Positions 19,796 to 31,800 of a stretch of DNA of 64,000 nucleotides are shown piece after piece. Numbering within the stretch: position 1 is the stretch's first letter; each line of letters opens with the position of its first letter. Under the pieces are notes generated by a model. The model worked only from the letters and a program-made list of their open reading frames with translations, had not been told where the DNA came from and did no database searches. Origin of the DNA: Davidsoniella eucalypti (taxonomy: Eukaryota > Ascomycota > Sordariomycetes > Microascales > Ceratocystidaceae); assembly GCA_004009845.1 (NCBI GenBank), contig RMBW01000021.1, positions 1 to 64,000 of the forward strand, in the 5' to 3' direction. Both the position numbers and the translations under genes were made by a program.

Positions 19796-21780
19796 GAATT
19801 GTCCTATCTTACTGGCTGACAATAACATCATTTCTTCGATAACCTTAAAAGCCAACATTTGCACTATCTAAAGAACTATACTTCAGTGACTGATTATACA
19901 ATTATTTCCCAATCGCCTAGGTTGCAGTTGTGACTTATCCATAACTCTTTCCCTGTTAATTAACCAATCTACTCTTCTCTTGATACTCAATAACACAACC
20001 CAGAGTTTATTAAACCTTTTTTAACAACCTACTGCTAATGTTTGACCTCTAAAATGTTTGACCTTAATGCTAACATCACGTTAGAAGTTCTACCATCGCC
20101 TATATTCCTATATTTATACGTCTTACATTATGACATTTCCCTTGCAATGTAACATTACTTTAGAACTACGCACATAACTTACTGTAAGCCATTGATCATT
20201 GCTGATTTTACTACTACCATTCTTCTTACTTGTCTATGCAGAACATTTTCTCAATAATCTTGGTCTTTGCTCTTATATTTTAGCCACGATCTCAACTTGC
20301 TTTGTAACTCGGGAACCATTCAGTGATCAATATATACTACAGATACCACAGAAAGTGATTACTATGTAAGTTCGGTATTAAAATACGAACTGCCAGTTAC
20401 AACCGTCTCACTTGTTGTTTTCTCAATCATGTGAGCGCTAAATCCCAACCACCTAATGTCATGCTGTTCTAATGGTATAAGTACCTAAAGCCGTTCATAA
20501 TTCAAAAGTTATTAGTCTTGTCGTTCTTCTTAAAACCAAAGAACCTAACTGAAATACATTGTAATACATACATATACTATCTTTATCCTCCTAAATTCTT
20601 TGCATCTTATTTTCCTTTCCAATAGCACTAACTATTATTATTACATAGATAGACATATCAAGTGAGTGTCTGTCCTGTCTATTGTGCTGTAATACCCGGT
20701 AATGTAATCTTGTGGCTAACTATCCTTGTCAATTTTATTTACTAACTTTCTCTATTGTACCTCTTGCTTGTAGAAATCCCAATAAATATATAGTATACTA
20801 CGAGTATGAACTAACTTCATTTTCTAATTTTGTTTGTTTATTCAATTATTATTATTTTTAATTCAGTAATCTTATGGAGCTATAGAGTTATCAAGATGTT
20901 TAACTTGAGCTTACTTACAGACACCTTATTTCTAAATCTACGAACACTAATTCAACCCTATAACTAGCGTATCTTGAACACACTAATGGCTTCTTTTAGC
21001 GTGCTTGAATTGAAGCCCGTCTAATGTTTTGTTTCAGCCTATTTCTTACAAACTCAAACTATCCACCTTTACCTTCATGTACGGTATTACCTATTTATGT
21101 ATCTATTATTATTACAAATGATACCACGCTATTGCTGCTCTGTACTTCTGATATCAAATCATATTACTCTTCTTGATACCTTGATCAAAATCTTCCTTTG
21201 GGTAGTTCTTGATCTTGTTCTATTGTCATTTTTTCGTGAATTGCCATACTGTGCCCCTCTTTGAGCTATAAAAAACTGGCTATAGCTTTTTAAGTACATA
21301 TTACTAGCCTTCCTCATGCTACTCTTTGCTTGTAAGAAGTAGCATTTGGGATGTTAACTGAAGCTTTACACCATCATCGTGACTTAAGCCAGCACAATTT
21401 TAGACTAAACTTGGCTCAGAATTTAATGTTTGTCTTATTTAATGGCCCAATATGCTTACAAGATACCTTTCTTCATAATTAAAATATTATACTTATCTTA
21501 TTGTCCATTTACGTCAACTATGATTTTACAAGTCTCTTATTTTTCTACTCATGCTACATCTATTCTGTAATAACCCTATCGAGTGGTACGCTTTTCGATT
21601 TCATTTCTATAATCAACCTACTATATCACATCACAATCAAGCAATATATATTTCATACTGTCTAAGTATAACCCAATTGATTATCTGTCTTAGTTCATAA
21701 CATACGCTAGCCTGTTAATTAACTATGCTGCCCTATTTTAGTGCCCTAATCCTGCCTATCTTTCATGTCACCACTAGTTC
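19796..21780. other. Very AT-rich gene-free stretch
   Basis: No open frame of note on either strand and no RNA gene seen. It contains one copy of the dispersed motif TTATGGAGCTATAGAG at about 20873-20895. Confidence 0.55.
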
Positions 21781-21784
21781 TTCA

Positions 21785-21925
21785 GGGCTAGGGGACGGCA
21801 TCGGCCCGCACATACAAAGCTATTGAGTTTGTCGAGTGGAGGACTTTAAATATCTGCCCGGTAGCCAATCCGGCGTCGTATGATCTCAGTGACTTAGGTA
21901 GATGTTAAATATAATCATATCAAAT
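21785..21925 (-). repeat. ~150-bp dispersed repeat, intact copy (inverted)
   Basis: Its reverse complement runs ATTATATTTAACATCTACC, AGATCATACGACGCCGGATT, AAGTCCTCCACTCGACAAAC, CAATAGCTTTGTATGTGC and CCGTCCCCTAGCCC. It matches 39705-39845 closely over its whole length and the two halves at 6116-6735. Confidence 0.85.
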
Positions 21926-22093
21926 CAAATGCTCTCTGGATACTTAATATTATAAATTATTCACACAAAACTATGCTAAATACTGAAATTAAAAAAAAAC
22001 TCATCTTTGTATGCCTCCATGATAATTGCCTCCCACAGCGCAAGCATGTTTGTCCCTTCTGTATCATGAAACCGACGCCATTCTCCTAGCCAT

Positions 22094-25000
22094 TTATAAG
22101 TCTATCTCCTTGACATCAATCTCAAACTCCTTCTTGGCTAAGTCCTGCATTCTGTAGTTTTTGATGGCCATCAAAGCTACCGGTAGTACTTTGTCTTTAT
22201 GTCCACAGCTAAAGCCCTCACCTTCTTTCACCTTCGTCCGCTCACACCAGTCAAGTGGGAGTTGGCAGGTGAAACAGCAAGATAATAGAGCAGAATCATA
22301 TTCCACTCCTGTCAAACGTTTCGTACACTCCGAAACTCCTTGGGAAGCATGCCTCAAAGTATCATGGCTTAGTCCAGTTAATCTTTTGTAGAGCTGACTT
22401 TGGACGTGACAGCTGGCGCATTCTTCTCCAACCTCATCTAGCCAACGGAATAACACTTGGGCACTTTCTCCTTCCTCTTTCCCGAACCGCATCCATCTAT
22501 CATCCACTTGAGCCATCGCCTGTTGTCGATTCGCTTTATCGTTGCTAAGAATTACCGCAGTAGTCTGGCTTGTTTCGCTGATGCCAAGATCTACTGCAGT
22601 AGTCTGTGGTGTAGCCACTGCTGCTGCCGCTATCGCTGCCGCCGCTTGTACTTGTACCTGGCATATATCACACAGCTCAGCACCAACAATGTCATTACAT
22701 GACTCATCTGTAATGCCATCCATGAATCGACCAACGATCTTCCGACGACACTCACTTGTTGAAACAAATGACTCCATCTCAGCTCGGTTGGCCAATATCT
22801 CCCGCATGCTTTCTCGTTGCTCGGCGCTGCGCCATGTCGCATCGGGTCCAAGCAAAGTGCGCAAGCCGGTCTGCATCTCTTGGTTCACATTGACTTTAGC
22901 CGTTCTCACCGGCAACTTGCACCGGATCCGCTTTTTGCTGCTTGTGTCGGTCTGGCGTTTGGTCTCACACTCGGCTTCTTGATCTGGTCGCTTCCGTTTC
23001 CCGTTCTGGGACTCGTCTCCTTCGAGAAATTGATGCCACAACCGACTGATCTCTTTGAATGAAGCAATCATCTCTGGCTGTAGCTTGCCGGGGAATCCAA
23101 TATGAACCGCATAATGTTGTCGGGCAACACGGCTGCCATGTGTTGATGCAAGATCCCATATGATATTCCAGCTTCCGCCGCAGTGTACTGGTTCTCCGGT
23201 GATTGGATCAACTTCAATGTCGTCGTCGTCTGCGTCGTCGTCGTCTACACGAGTCTCGATCTGGTTCAGTACAAGCCCGCGAATATGCCGGCCCAACTCA
23301 ATGGCCACCACGCGGTATCTTCCCACGCCTAACCTCACGCCGGTAGCCGCCTGAAATACCCGTGCTAGCTTCTGACTAAGTCGGTCCGTATCCCATACAG
23401 TAGAGCTGCCGTCGTGCCACATGAACTCTAATTGCTCGTCGTTTGCCTTGGCCAAGTTACATTTAGACCGGAGTACTCGTTCCACGGGGATCAGCCAAGC
23501 GATGTAAGCCATTACCATTTGGCCAATATTCTCTGGCAAAAACCGAGCAACCTTGCGTGAGTTATCCCGGATGGCCTTCATCTTGCCTCGATCCGTGACA
23601 ATCATCACTTGTCCGTCAAACACAAACACATTGCGGATCAGCTGCCATGAATCACAGTGACGCAGCGTCATAAGCTCCGGTCCTCTTCCGGGTAACCCAC
23701 CCCATACATGGACGAGTAGCATGAGCACCTCTCGGAACATTCTGAGCCGGCGTAGCCAGCGGTTGGTGCCATCTATTTTGAATACATGTCTGCTGGAATC
23801 CCAAATCGATGTGGACAGCTGCCTTACCACCAAAGATGGTCCGGGCTCAAGCCATTTGTTGTTCGTGTTCGTGGCGAAAGACTGGCCGGCTCCAAGCCGG
23901 ACCATGTTATCAGCAAGCAGCTTAAGATCAATCTTCGGCTTCATCTTTTGCCATGAGTCTCCCAGTAGTAAAGCTAGTAAGTTCTGTGCCTCAACTACCT
24001 GCTCTCTAGCCGCTCTTGTGAAGTCTTGGATCATGATACGTTCTCCATTATGAAACAAAGGCTCGCCATCCTCAGCCCAACGAACAGACAGCTGTCCGCC
24101 CATGCTTGACCGCCAGCCCTTTCCGTATGCCATCCAGCCGATGATAGTGCTGATGACAGTATATGAGCCAGTGCACATCCAAACTGCATGCTGCTCCCGG
24201 AATTCCTTCACCGACTCAATATCACCTTCGTCGCTACTCCGGGGTTTGCTGTCGAATACGGACTCAAGGAAAAACAGTCTTGACCACCACAAGATAGCAG
24301 CCAACAGTCCAGTATATAAGTTCGGCTCAGTATAGCCAAGCGGCTGTAAGCGAATGCCTAGAGCTGGACAGAAGCACAGAAGCGAGTTGGAGTATATGTA
24401 TCCACCAATCCGAGTTTTGATTGAAGCTGCCATGAACGAAAAGACAGCTCTGTCAAGCTCCTTGTAGATATTATCGTGCAGTCGGCCGTCTTATATAGTT
24501 TCGTCTTCGGTCACCATCGTTTCGATTAACATGATTTCGGTTGATGTTGATGCTCTTCTCGAGCTCCTGAACGACAATGCACAGCAGACTCCACTGCTCA
24601 TCCGTGAAATCAACAGCCAATTGCTTCATGGCCTCGTCTCGTCCAATGCGGTGTGCTCGCCAGCACAAGCCCAAGTATCGTTGTCCCACAGTTCGGTATT
24701 TGGCCATCGACGCTTTTTTGCCTTTCAATTCAAATGGCATTCTGTTGGGAGTAGTAGTCATGATACTGCCGGGCCATTGAAGTGTTTCGGTTGGCACGCT
24801 ATCTAATCGCCAGCTGCATCGTTGGACCTCACGATCAAAGCTCTCCCCAAGACGAAGCAGCATATTCCTTTCATACACAGCCTGTTCGGTTTGTTGATGG
24901 ACTTGCTGGGCTTTAGCATTCATTCTTGGCTTGAATCCATTCCGCAGCCTCATGGACTTTTATCAAATCACGCGACTCAAAGTGCTTTACCCATTGTAGC

Positions 25001-25563
25001 CTCTTCACCCACGATGAGTCCCGGTCCATATCTTCTTTCAGGTCTCCTTTTCGAAGTCGTTCGGCATCCTCAGAAGCTAGCATGGCCTCACAGTCGGCTA
25101 ACATGAGCTCCATTGGGTTGGTGCTTGTCTGTTTAGCTAGCCCGGCGTCGAAATTGGCTGCGCCATCACTGACAATCCAGTATCGGGCAAGGTTCCGGTC
25201 CATCCAAGTCTGTAATAGTACAATCTTCGACTTGGGGTCTAGAGATGTATGCCCTACGTCTCTCCAGTGGCGAGTGATATTGTCCTTGCATATTGTGAGA
25301 TATCGGCACATAGAACAACTGTATCCGCGGCGGACAGCAAGTCGTTTGATAGCTGGACTTCCATCGGGGGGGAGGGCATGCACTTTTGGATCAGCTAAAT
25401 CTTGAGTGCCATAGTAATGGATAATATTTTTGAAAGTCTCTCCTTTTACTTTGTGCTTGTGGCGAAAGTGTGTTTCGATGCTCTTTCCTGGGCGAATTGC
25501 TGCCTTACACGGGAGACAAATAAGTAGTTGATGTTCTTCGTTAAGCTCAACAAAGTCTTCCAT
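22094..25563 (-). pseudogene. OrsD/recombinase-like mobile-element protein, broken into three frames, helicase core missing
   Basis: Three minus frames form one gene. 25563-24913 (216 codons) has two Cys/His zinc-finger units, LICLPCKAAI...HFRHKH and SCSMCRYLTI...HWRDVGH, as in the OrsD family. 24953-24471 (160 codons) continues it after a one-base shift, and 24433-22094 (779 codons) after another; codons before its ATG also read as protein (HDNIYKELDRAVFSF). The last frame resembles a tyrosine recombinase: GRGPELMTLR near residue 250, GRYRVVAIELGRH near 371-383, and THGSRVARQHYAVH with Tyr 441. Residues 520-549 look like the start of a RecQ-type helicase, but the text passes straight to the Cys-rich tail normally found after such a helicase (CRRKIVGRFMDG, CDIC, CFTCQLPLDWC, CGH). 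Family architecture is from memory; the deletion is an inference. Confidence 0.7.
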
Positions 25564-26227
25564 GACTTCCGACGATTTAAAATCAAGTGTAAATAATGTA
25601 GTGAAATAACGGTAGATATGACTATATCAAGACAGAAATATTAGTGCTTAGTTAAAATTATAGTGAATCAATATCGTAAACGTACAGGTTAGTTTGAGGA
25701 CTAAGAAGTGATGTGTTTTGAGCTTGTTGTTGATTGTTGTTAATTGCGGTTTATTAAGGTAGTAAAGTGAGTGAAGTGTACTCCTTGAAGTAGAAGAATA
25801 AAGTTAAAGTTATAATTGACTTTGTTGTATGTTATTCAGTAAGAAAATAAAAGCAGCACTTTACTCCTGACTTCTATGGTTTCTTATTTTGTGGCTGGTA
25901 GCGGTGTAGCGAGTGACAATCAATGAATAGTAGTCGTGGCAAGAGACACGTAAGGCAAGTATGCTTATTGTTACAGTACAGTTCCCTAAAACCCCCTATG
26001 AGCCAAACAACTTCAATTTTCGACCTTTTTTTGTATAAAAAGCTATTCAATTTAAATAAATGATAGCCCTGCATTCATTGTTTTATGCGTAGTAAATTAT
26101 GTACTAACAGAACAGGTGTGGTCGCTTATTCTTTTACAAGTAAATTCTATGACTTATGCCACTAATTCAAATATACATTACCTATTTATTCAAGATGTGT
26201 GTGTTCTTATTCATTCATTCATTATAT
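25564..26227. other. AT-rich flank of the OrsD-like gene
   Basis: No gene supported. TTG/GTT-rich repeats (GTTGTTGATTGTTGTTAATT) lie at about 25723-25743. No terminal inverted repeat could be matched by eye to the other side of the OrsD-like gene. Confidence 0.4.
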
Positions 26228-26330
26228 AGGCGATGACATCTCCGTCGATAATGTTGGCAAGGACGACATCATCAGAATCGAGAGTATCGGCTCTGCTGAG
26301 GCAGAGGTTGTCGGTCTTGACACTGCGTAA
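26228..26330 (+). pseudogene. Short unidentified coding scrap
   Basis: One plus frame reads GDDISVDNVGKDDIIRIESI then GSAEAEVVGLDTA and a stop, with coding-like composition inside AT-rich DNA. It sits beside the 3' end of the LINE fragment. Too short to classify. Confidence 0.25.
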
Positions 26331-26444
26331 GGAGACAAAAAGACGTCATCATTCGTCGACGACTCGACGGCGTCGGAAGGAGGAAATCAAACTCGAACTC
26401 GAATTAGCATGTGATATTGTTAGTCCACCCAGGTTTTGGGCAGC

Positions 26445-27480
26445 CTGATGATGATGATGATGATGATTTTATTTATAGTCTAGAGATTTATCTAAGAGCT
26501 CCTTTTCGACTCCGGGCGAGGCCGTGTTTTCTGGCACCAGTTTTCTATGTTCCTAGTATCCGGGACTGCTCAGACTAGACTGGCATCCATCCCTTTTACA
26601 GTAGCAACATCTGCGTCTCCTTTTAAAGCAAAAAAACAAAAAGAAAAGAAATACTAATATGAATACCAATAAACAAAGGAAAAAGAAGAGAGATTTCCAT
26701 GATTCTCAACCCTGCCCTCTCTGCAGTGGCTGTGCCTGTTTTTGTGCCTGTTTTGCCAGTGTTCTTCTACCTTTCGTGGTCATGAGTAGTTTTTTGGTGA
26801 ATACTCTGCCCCAAGGTTTCAGCCTTTTGCGACAAGTCCAAATGTGGGTCCTTTCCTTGTCCTTGCCACACCTGTGGCATTCCATTGTGGCGTTCTCGTG
26901 GCCAAACCTCTCATGATATTCTTTGAAGTCACCATGACCAGAGAGTGCGGCCAGTACCTGTCCTTGACAGATTCTTGTCCCCCCAGGTATGGCGACTTCT
27001 CCTGGAGAGGGAAACCCCATTTCTCGCCTCTCCATGTTGTCTCTGATGGCTGCCTGTTCATAGAACCATTCCTTGAATTTTGCCTGTTTATGTTCCCTGA
27101 ACCACCTGTAAGCTCCTGCTATGGACATGGAGTGTCCTGGAGTGCGTTTGGCCGAGCCTTTAGCTAGTGCATCGGCTCTCTCATTGCCGCTGATTCCTTT
27201 GTGCCCGGGGGTCCAGATGCAGTAGACCTTTCTGCCTATCAGCCCATTTTTCAATGTCTGAATAAGCTTCTTGGCCTCGTCAATTGCCTCCTGTGAGGAT
27301 CCTGCCTTGTTATGTGATCCATTTATGCGGGACACCGCGGCCCTGTTGTCGAGGCAGATCCAGATGTTTGTGCACCTGTCCGTCAGTGTTGGGGTGAGGC
27401 CTTTGAGTCCATGTAGTATCGCAAATATTTCTGCGTCTATGACCTCTTTCCATCTGCCTTTTGGGCAGCCTGCCACTCAC
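26445..27480 (-). mobile_element. LINE (Tad1-like) 3' fragment with RNase H domain
   Basis: The minus frame 27476-26706 (256 codons) covers most of an RNase H domain (DAEIFAILHGLKGL, IWICLDNRAAVSRI, YCIWTPGHKGISGNERADAL) and a C-terminal zinc motif CHRCGKDKERTHIWTC, as at the end of ORF2 in fungal Tad1-type LINEs. The first catalytic Asp of RNase H and the whole endonuclease and RT are missing, so it is 5'-truncated, typical of LINE insertions. The downstream end carries a (TGA)n run at 26447-26467, i.e. an (ATC)n tail on the element strand. The remaining frame has no stop, so the insertion is fairly young. Confidence 0.82.
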
Positions 27481-27654
27481 GAAGTTCTGCAGAAGGTAGA
27501 TGCCAAGTAGTAACCCTACTGTTCTAAGAGGGTTTGTAATACAAGGAGCTATGAAATGATCGGAAGTTCCCGAAGAGGTGGGGTTTCCCGAAGGATTAGA
27601 GGTTGAGAAGTAGATTGAGGAGCTGCTGCTGCTGCCCTAGTTGGAGGTGCCTAC

Positions 27655-27798
27655 AGACTCATGGTTCCTTGTCTCACCTGTGGCATTCCATTGTGGTGTT
27701 CTCATGGCCAAACCTCTCATGATATTCTTTAAAGTACCTATGACTAGAGAGTGTAGCCAGTACCTGTCCTTGACTGATTCTTGTCCCCTAGGTATGAC
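27655..27798 (-). repeat. Second fragment of the same LINE
   Basis: 27680-27798 repeats 26870-26990 of the neighbouring LINE with scattered changes (GCATTCCATTGTGG(C/T)GTTCT, CAAACCTCTCATGATATTCT, GTACCTGTCCTTGAC). It joins the S28 peptidase scrap at about 27795. Confidence 0.8.
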
Positions 27799-28283
27799 GA
27801 CTGCCTCTCGTCTCCCGCCTCATCGACCTAGAGGATGAAATGCTGGTCTGTCGAGAAGCCTTTGGCATCATGACTGAGCCCGAAGTTGAGCGTATCAACA
27901 AGCACGGTGGCTATGGCTTTTTCTATCCACGTGTTGCCCTGATCGATGGCGAGCAAGATCCCTGGCGCGCTGCTACGCCGCACAAGATTGGTCTGCCGTA
28001 TGGTCGTATCTCTACCGATCTCGAGCCCTTCCTGTTGATCGCCGGAGGTGTGCACCATTGGGATGAGAATGGCCTCTTCGATGACGAGGTCATCGAAGAT
28101 GTTATGCCCCCGAAGGCTGTCGTTGATACACAAACAGAAGAGAAGCGCTTTGTTGCTGTTTGGCTAGATGAATGGTACCAGATAAAGGAGGCAATCAGGC
28201 TGGAGGAACTCAGGCTAGAGGAAATCAGGCTGGAGGAAATCAGGCAAGAGGAACTCAGGCTCGTGCAGTCCTCACCATGGTAG
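27795..28283 (+). pseudogene. Serine peptidase S28 family, C-terminal fragment
   Basis: The open frame from about 27800 reads SRLIDLEDEMLVCREAFGIM, then GGYGFFYPRVALIDGEQDPW, RAATPHKIGLP, and GGVHHWDENGLFDDEVIEDV. Asp in DGEQDPW and His in GGVHHWDENG correspond to the Asp and His of the catalytic triad in S28 (prolyl-carboxypeptidase-like) enzymes of fungi. The N-terminal two thirds, including signal peptide and Ser nucleophile, are absent, with LINE sequence in their place. The C-terminus carries a tandem (R)LEE(L/I)R repeat. The ATG at 27840 is internal to the original protein. Confidence 0.8.
28190..28262 (+). repeat. 15-bp coding minisatellite
   Basis: About five units of (A)TCAGGCTGGAGGAAC/A encode RLEEL, RLEEI, RLEEI, RQEEL, RL. 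In-frame at the end of the S28 fragment. Confidence 0.88.
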
Positions 28284-28449
28284 TCTCGCTTTGCTACTGG
28301 TGCCTTTATGGGTCATGATTGCACGCAGAATTAGTGTTGTCAAGTCACCCACTAGACAATTCTGCATATAAATTTCACCCTCCTTATCCCTCATTAAAGC
28401 AAAGCATGCGTTTATAACGCGCCGTTAAATCCGGACATCTCTAATATAC

Positions 28450-28866
28450 GATTTTATCACTCTATTCACATTTCCAGTATTAAGTTATGTATACGTATTG
28501 TATAGAAAATCACTGTATGTTATCTTTAAAACCAAGTCTTCAATCTTATCTTCAATCAAGAGGTTCCTCTACATCGCTTTGAGTGCTTATTGTGATAGTA
28601 CTTGATGTATTTGCTGCTAACATCTTCTACATCTTGCCTTATATGACTAATACAAATTCTACCCTTAGTGCTTCATTAGTATGTAGACCTGCCCTTGGTG
28701 TACTATAACTTGCCTTTTCTAGTGCGTTTGCCCCAGTAAATTTATTCCAGTGCTATTCGAGTCCAAATACTAGTATTATTTTAAAGCACAGTTCCTAAAT
28801 TATGTGCTCCTCGGTGAAAAGAAACAGAAAAGGCAAGCTAGTTAGTTTCCTCCCTGGAACTAGTAA
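28450..28866. repeat. ~400-bp dispersed repeat, copy 2
   Basis: It matches 7745-8160 with small indels and starts about 170 bp after the S28 fragment. Confidence 0.88.
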
Positions 28867-30270
28867 ATATAAATATCACAAACACATTCTTAGTAAGCAA
28901 AGTCATAGAAAACTTACCATTTCTATATGAACTTTAGCCAATCACACATCTAGATAAACTCGAATTGAGTTAGGTGTGTTTAACTGCCAACCGCCGAAGA
29001 ATGCTTAGCTGTCAAGAAAGTTTAGCTCAATGCTGCTTAACCCCTCCCGATCCCCCGACGCTGACCTCGTGATAGTTGTCTCCTTGAGCACCTTCCTCGT
29101 ACTCCTCGCACTCCGGTCTTTTCCTTTGTGTCACTACCAGCCTGCTAGGTAGATAGTAAAGAAACAAGTTTAGTCAGGCCAGCGCTGATTGTCATCTTCA
29201 CCACGGCCGGATCCACGTAATCCACATAAAAACAAAAGGTTAAATACATAAATAAGAAATCCCATAAAAATTTTAAAATGAAGAGTACGAAGAGTTCCGG
29301 CTAATCAGTTCTGTCCAGGTACTAATGCAGCTACAGCTTTCTTCATGATGGTGGTAGGTCAATGGAGTATCTGAACATTCATTGGATATGTAGTATGTCC
29401 GTTGTTTCTGTGGGAATGCAAAAGATGGAAAAAAGAAAAAGAAAAGACCTACTCCAGGTATGTTTGGTACCATCTTTTTTGTCCAAACATGTAGACTTAT
29501 ATACAGTGGCTATAGCTATAGTAACAATGACCGAGCAACCCTTGTGTAATTATAGTAAAGACTTTGTGATTAGAAACACTGACAACTGTGGCTGACGTAG
29601 AAGTGAATAGTAATTTGTTTGTGAATGTGTTGAGATTAAAACAGTGCGACACGCTTTGCTATAGGCGACAAACTATGAGTTGCTCAAGGTAAACCGTTTT
29701 TAAGGAACCTAGGCAAGGCAAAATCATGTGTAACCCTAAAGACAGATATCAAAGTAAAATAACTAATAACTGATCGCATTAACTAACTAGGCACTACTAT
29801 GTATCTGTAAATTTATTGAAAAAACAAATGACACAAGGCTTTAAGTTATAGTGAATAACCCTAACTTTTGAAATATACTTAACCAAGACCTTATATATCC
29901 CTAGTTGTCATATCACATTGCAATAACATGCTACATGGCAATATTAAAAGTAGAATCAGAAGTTCAAGGAACTAATGTCATAAAGTTCTATATAGATATA
30001 TACTACTAAAGTTTTACAAAACAATAACAAAAAGAGAAAGGCCATGATCAAATGAATCCAGAAGATGAAGTGGGAAGCTAGCTCACAAGGAAACAACAGC
30101 TAGCTATTGGGTTATCCAAGCATCCAGGACATGGAAAAGATAACTCCTATGCAATATAAACATCGCAAACCAGCAGGAGAGGCAAGAAAGAAAGTCTTAA
30201 TATAATACCATTGGCTTTGCGAGCGCTTGTATGGTGGTTGTAAGAAAAGGCATCAAAATTACCCAGATAT
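28867..30270. other. AT-rich gene-free stretch
   Basis: No supported gene. One copy of a short dispersed sequence, GGATCCACGTAATCCACATAAA, lies at 29209-29230 (second copy at 34266-34287). Confidence 0.5.
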
Positions 30271-30871
30271 TTAAGCATCAGGGGAAACAGAGAAGCTGGC
30301 CTTCTCGCAGGTGTGTTCCTGGGTAGAGTAGACCTGGTCGGTGTTGGCCTCCCACGAAGGGTTGGTGACGACACCAGTGTCGGTGCACTGGAGGTTAGTG
30401 GTGCTGTGACCGGTCTTGTTGAAACTGTGGTATATAGTTAGCAAGTTGATCAAACAGATATATCGGGTTATAAAGAGAATAGACTTACGCGTCACTGCCG
30501 CACTGCCACGCCTGGTTGAGGGTAAGCAGACCTGAATCGGCAACGTACTCGAACTTCATGGTCTGGGCGACAGTACCGGTGCAGTCATAGTACTGGCCAG
30601 CAATGAAGAAGCCGGGGTAAGTGGTGCTGAAGGCCTTGCACTCAACAACACCATCGACAGCAGGGTTGGTCGCACTGAAGCTAACATAGCCCTGGGGGAC
30701 GGAGTGAGCGGGGGTGCTGAAGGTGTTGTTCCAGTGGAAGTCGAAGTCAGTGATGTCCCAGCCCCGGAAGCTGTTGGAAGGCTCAACACAGCCGAGCTGC
30801 TCAGTCTGAGGAAGAGCAACGGCCATGGCGCCGGCAGCGGCAATGACAGCAGTGAAAACAGTGGAAACCAT
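30271..30871 (-). CDS. Secreted AA1-like (Alt a 1-type) protein, 178 aa
   Basis: Two exons on the minus strand, 30871-30489 and 30424-30271, joined across a 64-bp intron (donor GTAAGTCT, acceptor CCACAG), give 178 residues in phase. The start ATG at 30869-30871 is chosen because it begins a clean signal peptide, MVSTVFTAVIAAAGAMAVAL; the frame's earlier Met 20 codons upstream would bury it. The mature part has FRGWDITDFDFHWN, a VECKAFS cysteine, YYDCTG, QAWQCGSD and TNLQC/EHTC, the layout of small secreted beta-barrel proteins annotated as AA1-like in ascomycetes. NNT and NKT are possible N-glycosylation sites. These proteins are extracellular and of unknown or effector-like role. Family assignment is tentative. 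Confidence 0.82.
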
Positions 30872-31069
30872 TTTGAATATTAGAAAGGTAGTAAGTGGAT
30901 GATAGATGAAATGTTGGTAGTTGGAATGCAAATATGTGCTTCAAATGAAAGATTGAATAAGTTGAGTTGGTAAAGATGAAGGTAATGTAAGATGCAGAGC
31001 GAATGAAGTGATGATGGGGTGAGGAGGAAAGGGAAGAGAACAAAACAAAACTAGAGGAGGGCAGACAAC

Positions 31070-31080
31070 CTTTTATATAA
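31070..31080 (-). promoter_or_regulatory. TATA box of the AA1-like gene
   Basis: TTATATAAAAGG on the minus strand, about 205 bp before the ATG, followed by a CT-rich leader. Confidence 0.55.
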
Positions 31081-31800
31081 AGATCTTGGATGATGTTTAC
31101 CTATTGCAGTGCTGTACAGCTCCCCTTACCCTTAGAGATGAGAAATGTAGTTGCTCTCCCACCAACCACTAATGCCATCATTATCGAACCAAGCTACATA
31201 TTGCTGTTAGAAGGGGTGTATGTAAGGCGAGTTTTAGGGTATGCAAATCATGCACCAACTTTGTATCCGGCCCCGCCTGGCAACTACCCCCGGTGGGCAG
31301 TCCAGTCCGCCTAGAAACAATCTCATCTGTTCAAGCTTTGACCATTACATGGCACCACATGATGATTAAGAGGCGGGCTTTTCGACCAGATTATCTTCAC
31401 AGTCTCTTCTGATCTACATGATCCAGAATAAAAATACGGGTTTTAGGGGATAAGGTAGCTATTATCATCATCACTCATTGTCGTAAGCTCCCAAACTCAA
31501 GAGTTTGGGTCTGGGGACAGTAAGCCAACCTACCATTTCTCGTATTTCGAGGGTAGAGTTGACCCTAGTCCGCATTGAGCCATAGTAGCTTGGTTATGTA
31601 TATCAGACCTATACATGTACTACATTATCTAATGGCGATCAAGCAACGGTCTGTTCTCTAACAAGAACTTTATTTGCCGTTACTCTTCTCTATTTTAACG
31701 GTTTTGCTGTAGCCTTTCTTTTCTTCTCGGCTAAGGGGCATAGTTATTACAACAGAGAGAAAAAAATAGTATCAAATACCTGTTTACAAGGCTAGGGAAA

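Noticed and set aside
22161..24335. Plus-strand ORFs across the OrsD-like gene
   Set aside because: They are antisense shadows of the long minus frame, which carries the recognisable motifs.
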